Below, piece after piece: positions 34,704 to 42,468 of a stretch of 44,321 nt of DNA; within the stretch, counting starts at the first letter, position 1, and each line of letters begins with the position of its first letter. The stretch lies in assembly GCF_028290435.1 (NCBI RefSeq), contig NZ_JAQGJV010000011.1:1-44321 (forward strand), read 5' to 3'. The translations under genes and the position numbers were made by a program. The notes under the pieces are model-generated. The model was not told the DNA's origin. It did not search any database and saw only the letters and a list, made by a program, of their open reading frames with translations. Origin of the DNA: Devosia sp. GTDB taxonomy: Bacteria; Pseudomonadota; Alphaproteobacteria; Rhizobiales; Devosiaceae.

Positions 34704-35882
34704 ATGAACCCGTCCGATCCCGTTGCCGAAACCGCCGCCGTCACCCCAACGCCACGCCGCCGGGCAAAATGGTTCTGGCCCGGCGTGGCGCTGGTGGTCG
34801 CAACCGGCGGCGCCTCGATGCTGCTGATCAATCAGCTCCCGCCCGCGCCGGTCGCAGCCACCGTCGCGGCGCCGGAGGCGGTCCGCACGATGCGGCTGCA
34901 TCCCATGGAAGTGGTGACCATCGCGCCGCAGCGGATCGAAGATCTGGTGAAGGTCACTGGCACGATCCATCCCGTGCAGGAGGCGGCGATTGCCGCCCAG
35001 GTCAGCGGACTGGCAGAAGCCGTCACCGTGCGGCCCGGCGATAGCGTCACCGCAGGTCAATTGCTGGTCGAAGTAGGCACCACCGATCTGCAACTGCAAC
35101 TGGACCAGCAGCGCAGCACCATGGCGTCCAACGAAGTGCAGTTGCGCGCGGCACAAGCGACGCTGGACCGCACAAAGCTTCTGGCCGCCAAGGGGCTGGC
35201 GGCGCAGACGACGCTCGATACGGCACAAGCCGAAGCCGACCGTCTGACGGCAACGATTGCAACGCAGCAGACCCAGGTCGCGCAGGCGGAAACCAATCTG
35301 CGGCGCGCCCGCGTCACGGCGCCGTTTGCAGGCACCATTGCAACACGCACCATCGAGCCGGGCCAGATCGTCAACCCGGGCACGACCATGCTGTCGCTCG
35401 TCGATCTGTCGAGCGTGCGGGTGGAAGTGGTCGCGGCGCTCAAGGACTCTTCACGTATCGTGGCCGGCCAATCGGTGCGGCTGACGGTGCAGGGGATTAC
35501 CGGGCAGCAGTTCACCGGCACCGTCGATCGGGTGAGCCCGATTGCCGAGGCGGGAACGCGCTCGATCAAGGTCTATCTCGACCTCGACAATAAAGAGGGC
35601 AAGCTGCGCGGCGGCATGTTCGTCACCGGCGAGATCGTCGTGCAACAGGATGACGATGTGCTGGCGCTGCCCGCCGAGGCCATTCAGCAGCGGGGCGATG
35701 CCAGCTATGTGGTGGCGATCGTGGACGGCGTGCTCGCCGAACACACCATCGAGACCGGCACCAAATGGGCGGCAGCCGAACTGGTCGAGGCGCGCTCGGG
35801 CGTGACGGCAGGCGACACCATCGTGCGCACGCCGCTGTCGGGCCTGACCGACGGCGCCCCCGTCATCGTCGAGGGGAACTGA
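34704..35882 (+). CDS. RND efflux periplasmic adaptor (membrane fusion protein)
   Basis: A 392-residue adaptor with one N-terminal membrane anchor (about 22-43, WFWPGVALVVATGGASMLLI), a lipoyl-like half (EAAIAAQVSGLAEAVTVRPGDSVTAGQLLVEV), a coiled-coil hairpin (about 115-195), the second lipoyl half (VTAPFAGTIATRTIEPGQIV) and beta-barrel parts. No lipobox Cys is present, so it is anchored by the helix. The start at 34704 is chosen over the frame opening at 34611, which lies within the regulatory box region. It is followed three bases after its stop by the RND pump gene. Confidence 0.92.
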   Translation: MNPSDPVAETAAVTPTPRRRAKWFWPGVALVVATGGASMLLINQLPPAPVAATVAAPEAVRTMRLHPMEVVTIAPQRIEDLVKVTGTIHPVQEAAIAAQVSGLAEAVTVRPGDSVTAGQLLVEVGTTDLQLQLDQQRSTMASNEVQLRAAQATLDRTKLLAAKGLAAQTTLDTAQAEADRLTATIATQQTQVAQAETNLRRARVTAPFAGTIATRTIEPGQIVNPGTTMLSLVDLSSVRVEVVAALKDSSRIVAGQSVRLTVQGITGQQFTGTVDRVSPIAEAGTRSIKVYLDLDNKEGKLRGGMFVTGEIVVQQDDDVLALPAEAIQQRGDASYVVAIVDGVLAEHTIETGTKWAAAELVEARSGVTAGDTIVRTPLSGLTDGAPVIVEGN

Positions 35883-35885
35883 GCC

Positions 35886-38800
35886 ATGTTTCTGACTGCC
35901 ATCAGCGTTCGCCATCCCGTCTTTGCCACCATGGTCATGGTGGCGATCATGGTGTTCGGCATCTCCGCCTATCGCAGCCTGCCCATCGAGCAGTATCCCG
36001 ACGTCGATTTCCCCGTCGTTGCCGTGCTCACGCCTTATACCGGCGCATCGCCCGAAGCCGTCGAGACCGAAATCACCAAGCCGATCGAAGAAGCGGTCAA
36101 TACGCTGGGCGGCATCGATTCGGTGACCTCGACTTCGAGCGCCGGTCACTCGACCGTCATCCTGCAATTCACCCTCGAGACCGACCCGGCCGTCGCGGCG
36201 CAAGATGTCCGCGATCGGCTGGCGGCGATTGTCGGCCAGATGCCCGAGACGGCCGATACGTCCCAGGTGCTGCGCTTCAATCCGACGTCCAGCCCGATCA
36301 TGTCGCTGGCGCTGAGCAGCCCGACCCAACCGGTGCTGGACCTGACTGCTCTGGCCGACGATATCGTCTCCCCTGCCCTCACCGCCATTTCCGGCGTCGG
36401 CAGCGCCACGGTGGTTGGCGGCCTCGACGACCAGGTCAATATCTTCATCGATCCGGACCTGCTGAACGCGTTCGGCATCGGCGTCAGCGACGTGATCTCG
36501 GCCTTGCAGCAGGACAACCAGACCCTGCCCACCGGCTCGATCATCAATGGCATGCTGGTGCAGACCGTGCAGATCAATGCCGAGGTATCCTCGGTGGCCG
36601 GCTTCCGCGATATCATCGTCGCCAGCAAAGGCGGCGAGACCATCACCGTGGGCGATGTCGCCACCGTCACCCAGGGTCCGTCCGACACCGAAGGTCTGGC
36701 GTTCCGCGATGGCGAACAGGCGCTGGCCATCGACGTGGTCAAGATCGAGGGTGGCAATACCGTCGCCATTGCCCATGCTGTGGAGGCGGCGATCGCCAAG
36801 CTCAACAGCGATGGCAGCCTGCCCGACGACGTATCGATCGACGTGCTGCAGAATTCGGCCGAACCGGTCGAGCAAAACTTCGAGACCGTGCAGGCGACCC
36901 TGATCGAAGGGGCCATCCTGGCCGTGGTCATCGTCTTCCTGTTCCTCAATTCCTGGCGTTCGACCATCATTACCGGCCTGACGCTGCCAATCTCGATCAT
37001 CGGCACGCTGACCGTGGTGAGCCTGCTCGGTTTTACACTCAACATGATGACCATGCTGGCGCTGACGCTGTCGGTGGGCATTCTGATCGACGATGCCATC
37101 GTGGTGCGCGAGAACATCACGCGCCATCTGCATATGGGCAAATCCCATATCCAGGCGGCGCTCGACGGCACCAAGGAAATCGGGCTCGCCGTGCTGGCGA
37201 CGACGCTGTCGATCGTGGCGGTGTTCCTGCCGCTGGCCTTCATGGATGGCATTATCGGCAAGTTTTTCGTGCAGTTCGGCGTTACCGTCGCCGTAGCGGT
37301 GCTGATTTCGCTGTTCGTCAGCTTCACGCTCGATCCGATGCTCTCAAGCGTCTGGTACGATCCCGATTCCCAGCCCAATGCCAAGCGCGGGCCGATCGGC
37401 CGGTTGATCGGGCTGTTCGACAAGGGATTTGAGAAGCTGTCGCATGGCTATCGCGCCGTGCTGAGCTGGTCGCTGCGGCACCGCATCATCACCATGCTGG
37501 TGGCCCTGATGTCCTTCGGCAGCAGCTTTCTGCTGTTCCCCATGGTCGGCGCAGAATTCATGCCGGCGGCCGATAACAGCCAGATCCAGGTCGATGTCGA
37601 GACGCGGGCCGGCTCGTCGACGGCCTACACTGCGGTTAAGGCGCATCAGGTCGAGGCCTTGCTGAAGGCCATGCCTGAGGTCGACAGCATCTATACCACC
37701 GTCAATGCGGGCAGCGCTTCGGGCGAAAACCGCGCGACCATCGTCGTCTCACTCGTCGATCCGGGCGAGCGCGTCCGGTCCTCGCTGGAGATGACGGCGC
37801 CGGTGCGCGAGGCGCTGCGTTCGATCCCCGGCGCCACCTTCGTCGTCAGCTCCGGCGGCGGTTTGGGTGGCGGCAGCCCCATCGAGATCAAGCTGCTCGG
37901 GCAAAACCTCGATGACCTGTCCAACGCGGCGGGACAGATTGCGGACGCCATGCGGGCGATACCCGGTGCCGTCGACGTCGATGTCAGCCTGCAACAGGCA
38001 CAGCCGATGCTTGATATCGTGCTCGACCGCCAGGCCGCCAGCGACATGGGCATCGGCATGCAGGCGACGGGTTCGGCCCTTCGCGCCATGCTGGGCGGGG
38101 AAACCGCTTCGGAATGGACCAATGCCAAGGGCGATCAGCTCGATGTGGTGGTGCGTTTGCCCGAAGCCCTGCGCCAGAGCATGGACGCCATCGGCGGCCT
38201 GCCGATCGCCCAGAGCCGGACCGATACGCCAGTCGCGATCCGGCTGGACCAGATTGCCGAGGTCAAACCGACCGTCGGTCCCAGCGAGATCAATCGGGGA
38301 AACCTGACCCGGCAGGTCAGCGTGACGGCCGATATCGAAGGCCGCGTGCTGGGCGATGTCACCGCCGATATCGATGCGGCCATCGCTCAACTTGAGCTGC
38401 CGGCGGGCGTCACCATTGCGCAGGGCGGCGATGCAGAAATGCTGACCGATACGATCGGCAGCATGGTTTCGGCGCTGCTGCTGGCGGTGATCTTCATCTA
38501 CCTGGTGCTGGCCAGCCAGTTCGGCAGTTTCCTGCAGCCCCTGGCGATCATGATGGCGCTGCCGCTGTCGCTGGTCGGGGTCATGCTGGGGCTTCTGATC
38601 GGTGGATCGACGCTCAACATGTATTCGATGATCGGCTTCGTCATGCTGATGGGTCTCGTGGTCAAGAATGCGATCCTGCTCGTCGACAATGCCAATCAGC
38701 GGCGGCGCGAGGGTGCGACCCTGGTCGATGCGCTGATCGAGGCCGGCTTCACGCGCTTCCGCCCGATCATCATGACCACGCTGGCGATGATCTTCGGCAT

Positions 38801-39020
38801 GCTGCCGCTGGCTTTGGCAATCCACGAGGGCAGCCAGCAAAGTGCCCCGATGGCACACGCGGTGATCGGCGGGCTGATCAGCTCGACCCTCCTGACGCTG
38901 GTCGTCGTGCCGGTCATGCTGACCTATGTCGATGCATTCTCGCGCTTCGTCGGCCGCTTTCTCCCGCGCGCACCGGACCATCACGCGCCCCACACGGAGC
39001 CTGCGCTCCCCAACGTCTGA
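35886..39020 (+). CDS. RND efflux transporter, HAE-1/AcrB-MdtB type
   Basis: A 1044-residue inner-membrane pump with two repeats of six helices and large periplasmic loops. The start (VRHPVFATMVMVAIMVFGISAYRSLPIEQYPDVDFP) and the proton-relay pair in helix 4 (LSVGILIDDAIVVREN, adjacent Asp residues) are typical of hydrophobic/amphiphilic exporters. It works with the adaptor upstream; no outer-membrane channel gene is present in the window, so a TolC-like protein encoded elsewhere must complete the complex. Control by the divergent two-component system is likely. Confidence 0.94.
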   Translation: MFLTAISVRHPVFATMVMVAIMVFGISAYRSLPIEQYPDVDFPVVAVLTPYTGASPEAVETEITKPIEEAVNTLGGIDSVTSTSSAGHSTVILQFTLETDPAVAAQDVRDRLAAIVGQMPETADTSQVLRFNPTSSPIMSLALSSPTQPVLDLTALADDIVSPALTAISGVGSATVVGGLDDQVNIFIDPDLLNAFGIGVSDVISALQQDNQTLPTGSIINGMLVQTVQINAEVSSVAGFRDIIVASKGGETITVGDVATVTQGPSDTEGLAFRDGEQALAIDVVKIEGGNTVAIAHAVEAAIAKLNSDGSLPDDVSIDVLQNSAEPVEQNFETVQATLIEGAILAVVIVFLFLNSWRSTIITGLTLPISIIGTLTVVSLLGFTLNMMTMLALTLSVGILIDDAIVVRENITRHLHMGKSHIQAALDGTKEIGLAVLATTLSIVAVFLPLAFMDGIIGKFFVQFGVTVAVAVLISLFVSFTLDPMLSSVWYDPDSQPNAKRGPIGRLIGLFDKGFEKLSHGYRAVLSWSLRHRIITMLVALMSFGSSFLLFPMVGAEFMPAADNSQIQVDVETRAGSSTAYTAVKAHQVEALLKAMPEVDSIYTTVNAGSASGENRATIVVSLVDPGERVRSSLEMTAPVREALRSIPGATFVVSSGGGLGGGSPIEIKLLGQNLDDLSNAAGQIADAMRAIPGAVDVDVSLQQAQPMLDIVLDRQAASDMGIGMQATGSALRAMLGGETASEWTNAKGDQLDVVVRLPEALRQSMDAIGGLPIAQSRTDTPVAIRLDQIAEVKPTVGPSEINRGNLTRQVSVTADIEGRVLGDVTADIDAAIAQLELPAGVTIAQGGDAEMLTDTIGSMVSALLLAVIFIYLVLASQFGSFLQPLAIMMALPLSLVGVMLGLLIGGSTLNMYSMIGFVMLMGLVVKNAILLVDNANQRRREGATLVDALIEAGFTRFRPIIMTTLAMIFGMLPLALAIHEGSQQSAPMAHAVIGGLISSTLLTLVVVPVMLTYVDAFSRFVGRFLPRAPDHHAPHTEPALPNV

Positions 39021-39048
39021 CGCTGATCCCTCCACAGCGTCGAACCGG

Positions 39049-39088
39049 CACGGCACCCTGCCTTTCGGCAGGGTGCCGTTGCGGTTTT
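39049..39088 (+). terminator. Rho-independent-like terminator after the RND gene
   Basis: A 13-bp stem (core GGCACCCTGCC, loop TTTC, GGCAGGGTGCC) starts about 28 bases after the RND stop and is followed six bases later by TTTTT. It should end the efflux operon and separate it from the small-protein promoter. Confidence 0.7.
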
Positions 39089-39120
39089 TGCATGGCTAAA
39101 GAATTGAAACAAAAGCACTT

Positions 39121-39137
39121 CGCAATGTTCAGGCAAT
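39121..39137 (+). promoter_or_regulatory. Third response-regulator box, before the small exported protein
   Basis: CGCAA-N6-GGCAAT with the same 11-base period as at 34621 lies 46 bases before the ATG at 39184. Similarity with the RND copy continues downstream (AGGG then AGGCA at the same offsets), giving 24 of 29 matching bases. It places the small gene in the same predicted regulon. Confidence 0.6.
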
Positions 39138-39183
39138 GGAGGGGAGGCAAACTGAGGGTGTTCAAAGAGAAAGGAACATCACT

Positions 39184-39465
39184 ATGAAAACCCTCTCCAT
39201 CGCCACCATGCTGACCTTCGTCAGCCTCTCGATCGTGCCGACCTTCGCCAGCGACAACGGCGCTTTCAATAGCGACGGCGCCACCATTCACGGCCGCTCC
39301 GAATTCGCCCTGGTCAGCGCCCTGCACGACCGCGGCGTCACGGCCACCGGCGTCGAAGCCTGGGGCGATCTGATCCTGGCCTGGGTCCCCAATGGCAATG
39401 GCGGCAGCACGATGGCGTTCTTCGATCCCGACAATCTGCAGCAGGTCAACCCAAATCGCGGCTGA
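39184..39465 (+). CDS. Small exported protein of unknown function (93 aa)
   Basis: The 93-residue product starts with a clear Sec signal (MKTLSIATMLTFVSLSIVP, cleavage expected near TFA-S), leaving about 70 residues in the periplasm. The mature part has the segments ALHDRGVTATGVEAWGDLILAWV and STMAFFDPDNLQQV; I recall similar small periplasmic proteins in Rhizobiales but no function. AAAGGA precedes the ATG. The upstream box matches the RND operon box, so it may be a stress-induced accessory or feedback partner of the sensor kinase; that role is inference. Confidence 0.8.
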   Translation: MKTLSIATMLTFVSLSIVPTFASDNGAFNSDGATIHGRSEFALVSALHDRGVTATGVEAWGDLILAWVPNGNGGSTMAFFDPDNLQQVNPNRG

Positions 39466-39474
39466 CCGGCGCAC

Positions 39475-39500
39475 CTGCAGGCGGTCTCGACCGCCTGCAG
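39475..39500. terminator. Perfect stem-loop after the small exported gene
   Basis: An 11-bp perfect inverted repeat (CTGCAGGCGGT, loop CTCG, ACCGCCTGCAG) begins ten bases past the stop. No T-tract follows on either strand. It lies between convergent genes and probably acts on transcripts from both sides. Confidence 0.55.
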
Positions 39501-39554
39501 CCGACACCATGAGGGGCCATTGCCACCATGGTCGTTGGCGCTTCCGAATGCTGC

Positions 39555-39571
39555 CCCGGCTTGACGCCGGG
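39555..39571. terminator. Short stem-loop at the end of the isomerase gene
   Basis: CCCGGC, loop TTGAC, GCCGGG lies 21 bases beyond the stop of the leftward isomerase gene. Small palindromes with a TTGA loop of this kind are common at gene ends in this bacterial group; a related one is at 43795. No T-run is seen. Confidence 0.4.
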
Positions 39572-39591
39572 ATGCCTTCTTGCCTTCGCTG

Positions 39592-40458
39592 TCAGGACAG
39601 CACTATGCCTAAATCCCGGCATTGGCCGCGCATCCAGGCCAGCGATTTTTCGATCATCGGGCCGCTGGCGCCTTCGCATTCAAGACTGAGCGCGCCCGCA
39701 TAGCCGTGGTCGCGCAGCATGCCCAGGCAGGCGACGATATTGTCGGCGTTCACCCCATCGCCCAGCGCGCAGTGACTGAGGGCGATGCCGGTCTGGCCGC
39801 CACGGGCGCTGGCGGCGAGCGAGGCCGACACGTCCTTGACGTGGACATGGCTGACCTTGTCGATGAAGCGTTCGAGAAATGCCCTCGGCTCCTGCCCGGC
39901 GATGAAGGTATTGCCGGTATCCATGTTCATGCGCAGGCGGGAGCTGGCGACGAAATCGAGCATGCGGGCCATGAAGTCCGGACGCGTGGTGAAATAGCCG
40001 TGCGGCTCGATATTGACGGTGATCTCGTGCGCTTCGGCGACCTCGATGATGGTGGCATAACTGCGCTGCATCATGGTCATGGCCTGCTCTTCGGTCAGGC
40101 CGGGAGGCATATGCAAGCCGTCGGTCGTGTCGACGCAGGGACTGCCCGCTTGGGCGGCCCAGGCAATGGATTTGAGCACGTAGGGCACGCCCCGCAGCGG
40201 TCCATCCTCGCCGGACAGCGGATAGGCGGCGTCGACCTGGCTGAAGCGGACCCCGTACCGTTCCATCTTGCGCCGCAGCAGCACGGGATCCTCGTAGAGT
40301 GCAACATGTGGCTGGTAGCCAAGGCCGTGCAGCCAACTGACCCCGTCGATCAGGCCGCATTCGATATAGTGCACATCGTGGTTGCTGGCCCATTGCAGGC
40401 ATTTTTCGAACGACCAGAATGCGGTGTTAAAAGCATCGGTGTGAAAGCCGAGTTGCAT
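39592..40458 (-). CDS. TIM-barrel sugar phosphate isomerase/epimerase family protein
   Basis: A 288-residue xylose-isomerase-like TIM barrel. The metal site can be read as Glu in NIEPHGYF, Asp in MNMDTGN, His in HVHVKD and Glu in ECEG. The family includes tagatose/psicose 3-epimerases, inosose dehydratase/isomerase and hydroxypyruvate isomerase; the substrate is not evident. The ATG at 40458 has TAGGAGG nine bases upstream; the frame beyond is not supported. It is divergent from an AraC regulator, its likely controller. Confidence 0.85.
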   Translation of the reverse strand: MQLGFHTDAFNTAFWSFEKCLQWASNHDVHYIECGLIDGVSWLHGLGYQPHVALYEDPVLLRRKMERYGVRFSQVDAAYPLSGEDGPLRGVPYVLKSIAWAAQAGSPCVDTTDGLHMPPGLTEEQAMTMMQRSYATIIEVAEAHEITVNIEPHGYFTTRPDFMARMLDFVASSRLRMNMDTGNTFIAGQEPRAFLERFIDKVSHVHVKDVSASLAASARGGQTGIALSHCALGDGVNADNIVACLGMLRDHGYAGALSLECEGASGPMIEKSLAWMRGQCRDLGIVLS

Positions 40459-40588
40459 GAAATTATTCCTCCTAAGTAAGGTCGGGGAGGTCGTTTGGCC
40501 GCCTCTCGCAACGTGGCGAAGAATTGCGCAAGTGACGACTTCATGCGTCCATAGAAGCTGACTGGTAAATTTCGAACGCGGGGATGGT

Positions 40589-41620
40589 ATGGACGACATG
40601 TTGCGCGCGCTAAGCCGGCCGGCGGTCTTCAGGGCGCCCGGAGCTTTGCTCTATGCGGGCAATTGCGCTGACCTGCTGGTCGCCTCGGAGGCCGGCAAGG
40701 TGGTGCTCAATGCGTGGACCCGATGCGGCTATCCCGGTCTCGATCTCGACGATGCGCTACCGCAGGTGTGTTCGGTCGGCGGCTGGGACGCGACGCTGGC
40801 GCAGGACTGGGGCCTCAAGGAGCATTGCAACGAGGGGGTCAAGATTGCCTACGTGGCGCGCGGCAACCTGGCGCTGACGCTCGATGGGCAGAGGCACGAA
40901 TTGAGCCAGGGGCAGGTGTTCGTCCTGCGGCCGTGGCAATTGCACGCCTATGGGGATCCGCATGTTGGCCCCAGCCAGATCATCTGGGTGCTATTCGACA
41001 TGGGCACGCGGCGCCCGCATGAGAAATGGCATTGGCCAAGCTGGCTGGCCTGGCCGGAGCGGGACGAAAAGCGGCTGACCGAACTGTTGTCGAAGAACGA
41101 ACGGACCCATTATCAGGCATCCCGTGCGTTGGCACAGGACTTCGAGGCCATCGTGCCCATCATCGCCAACAACGAGATCGACCGTGACGAGGTCCGCCTC
41201 CGCCTGACCATTTCGACCATGCTGATGCATCTGGTGCAACAGATCGAGACCCACAAGCCCGATCTGGATCAGACACTGACGCGGTCGCGGCGAACGGTGA
41301 GGATTTTCCTCGACCGGCTGTGGCATGCGCTGGATGAGGACTGGACACTCCAGAACATGGCAGCCGAATGCAAGCTGTCGCGGACCCGGTTCGCGCATCA
41401 TTGCCTGGCGCTGACCAACACGACGCCTGCTCGCTACCTGCACAATTTGCGCCTCGCCAAGGCGCACCTGTTGCTGACGGAAAACCCGGACCTGTCCGTG
41501 ACGGCAGTGGCCTATGATTGCGGCTTCTCGTCCAGCCAGTATTTCGCTACCAGCTTCAAGCGCCGATACGGGGTGTCGCCGAAAGAGCGCCGTAGCCAGG
41601 CCCGCACTGCAGCGGTTTGA
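40589..41620 (+). CDS. AraC-family transcriptional regulator
   Basis: A 343-residue regulator with an N-terminal cupin-like sensor (about 85-125: VARGNLALTLDGQRHELSQGQVFVLRPWQLH) and a C-terminal double helix-turn-helix domain (LQNMAAECKLSRTRFAHHC and LSVTAVAYDCGFSSSQYFATSFKRRYGVSPKERR). It probably senses the sugar handled by the divergent isomerase. An ATG three codons later (40598) is an equal alternative start. The 130-base region 40459-40588 must carry both promoters; I see no clear -35/-10 pair there. Confidence 0.9.
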   Translation: MDDMLRALSRPAVFRAPGALLYAGNCADLLVASEAGKVVLNAWTRCGYPGLDLDDALPQVCSVGGWDATLAQDWGLKEHCNEGVKIAYVARGNLALTLDGQRHELSQGQVFVLRPWQLHAYGDPHVGPSQIIWVLFDMGTRRPHEKWHWPSWLAWPERDEKRLTELLSKNERTHYQASRALAQDFEAIVPIIANNEIDRDEVRLRLTISTMLMHLVQQIETHKPDLDQTLTRSRRTVRIFLDRLWHALDEDWTLQNMAAECKLSRTRFAHHCLALTNTTPARYLHNLRLAKAHLLLTENPDLSVTAVAYDCGFSSSQYFATSFKRRYGVSPKERRSQARTAAV

Positions 41621-41623
41621 TGT

Positions 41624-41641
41624 GGCCCTGCGGCAGGGGCC
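41624..41641. terminator. Weak bidirectional stem-loop between convergent regulators
   Basis: GGCCCTG and CAGGGGCC with a CGG loop lie in the 32-base gap between the convergent AraC and IclR genes. The stem has one bulged base. There is no good T-run. Confidence 0.35.
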
Positions 41642-41652
41642 TTCTCAGGCCA

Positions 41653-42366
41653 TCAACTGGCATTCATCCGCATGACTTCGGGCGGCGCCTTTATGGTTTG
41701 AATGGCGTTTTTGATGACCTGTAGGGCCTGCTGACCCTTTTGCTCGTTAAACCTGTTCTTTGGCCAAGCCACGGCGATGATCGGTTCGGTGACCGCATTG
41801 CTGTAGCCGGGACAGGCCATGACGATGACGCCTTCGGTGGTCTCTTCCCGATTCCAGCCCAGCCGCAAGCGCCGCACCTGTGCAAGCTCGTCCAGGAACG
41901 CTTCGTCCGGGGCCAATTCCTCGATCATGTCGGGCCGGCGGGCCAGGGCGACCTTGCCGATCGCATTGTGCCGGAGGTCGTGGCGGGTGACCGGCGAGGG
42001 CGCCACTCGGACGCGGTGATCGCTCTCGATGAAGTCGATATGGATGATGGCATTGCCCTCCTGCACCCCGAGCAGGACGAGCTCGTTGAGCTCTGAGGCG
42101 ATGTGGCGCAACAGGTCGCGATACTTGCGCCTGAGATGGCCATACCGGTCATGCGTACACAGGTCGTAGAGCGCCTCGGTGGGTCGCAGTATCCGGCCCG
42201 CACGCTCCACAAACCCCTGCTGCACCAGCGTATTGATAATCCTGACAACATTGGAGCGTGGCTGCTCCAATGCAGCGACGACTTCGGCGATCGAAGCCCC
42301 CTCGGGTCGCCCGGCGATGAGGGTCAGAACGTCCAGCGCGCGAATGAGGGATGTAGAAATCGACAT
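41653..42366 (-). CDS. IclR-family transcriptional regulator
   Basis: A 237-residue regulator: winged helix at about 5-65 (IRALDVLTLIAGRPEGASIAEVVAAL, RSNVVRIINTLVQQGFV), then the IclR effector domain (HNAIGKVALA, GWNREETTEGVIVMACP). It is somewhat shorter than the usual 250-270. It is divergent from a sugar importer starting at 42469, and the inverted repeat at 42377-42402 between them is its likely operator. Control of its own gene is likely because the operator lies 11 bases from the ATG. Confidence 0.9.
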   Translation of the reverse strand: MSISTSLIRALDVLTLIAGRPEGASIAEVVAALEQPRSNVVRIINTLVQQGFVERAGRILRPTEALYDLCTHDRYGHLRRKYRDLLRHIASELNELVLLGVQEGNAIIHIDFIESDHRVRVAPSPVTRHDLRHNAIGKVALARRPDMIEELAPDEAFLDELAQVRRLRLGWNREETTEGVIVMACPGYSNAVTEPIIAVAWPKNRFNEQKGQQALQVIKNAIQTIKAPPEVMRMNAS

Positions 42367-42376
42367 GGACTGACCA

Positions 42377-42402
42377 CTATTTGGTTATTTGTGACCGAAT
42401 AG
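42377..42402. promoter_or_regulatory. Candidate IclR operator (inverted repeat)
   Basis: CTATTTGGT and ACCGAATAG, 8 of 9 bases complementary, are separated by 8 bases and lie between the IclR ATG and the rightward -35 box. The spacing and position suit a dimeric regulator that represses both genes. Confidence 0.55.
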
Positions 42403-42431
42403 TTGACACATGGAATGGCCTTCGTCTAGCT
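42403..42431 (+). promoter_or_regulatory. Promoter of the third sugar importer
   Basis: TTGACA at 42403-42408 directly abuts the inverted repeat. A poor -10 (TCTAGC or CTAGCT, 42425-42431) follows at 16-17 bases. The weak -10 suggests dependence on activation or a misassigned box. Confidence 0.4.
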
Positions 42432-42468
42432 GCTTTTCGGAGACGGCAAACGTCTGCAGGAGGAAACC

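Noticed and set aside
35451..37432. Long frames on both strands overlapping the start of the RND pump gene
   Set aside because: The RND protein is unmistakable in its frame; the other frames are Asp/His/Arg-rich shadow sequence.
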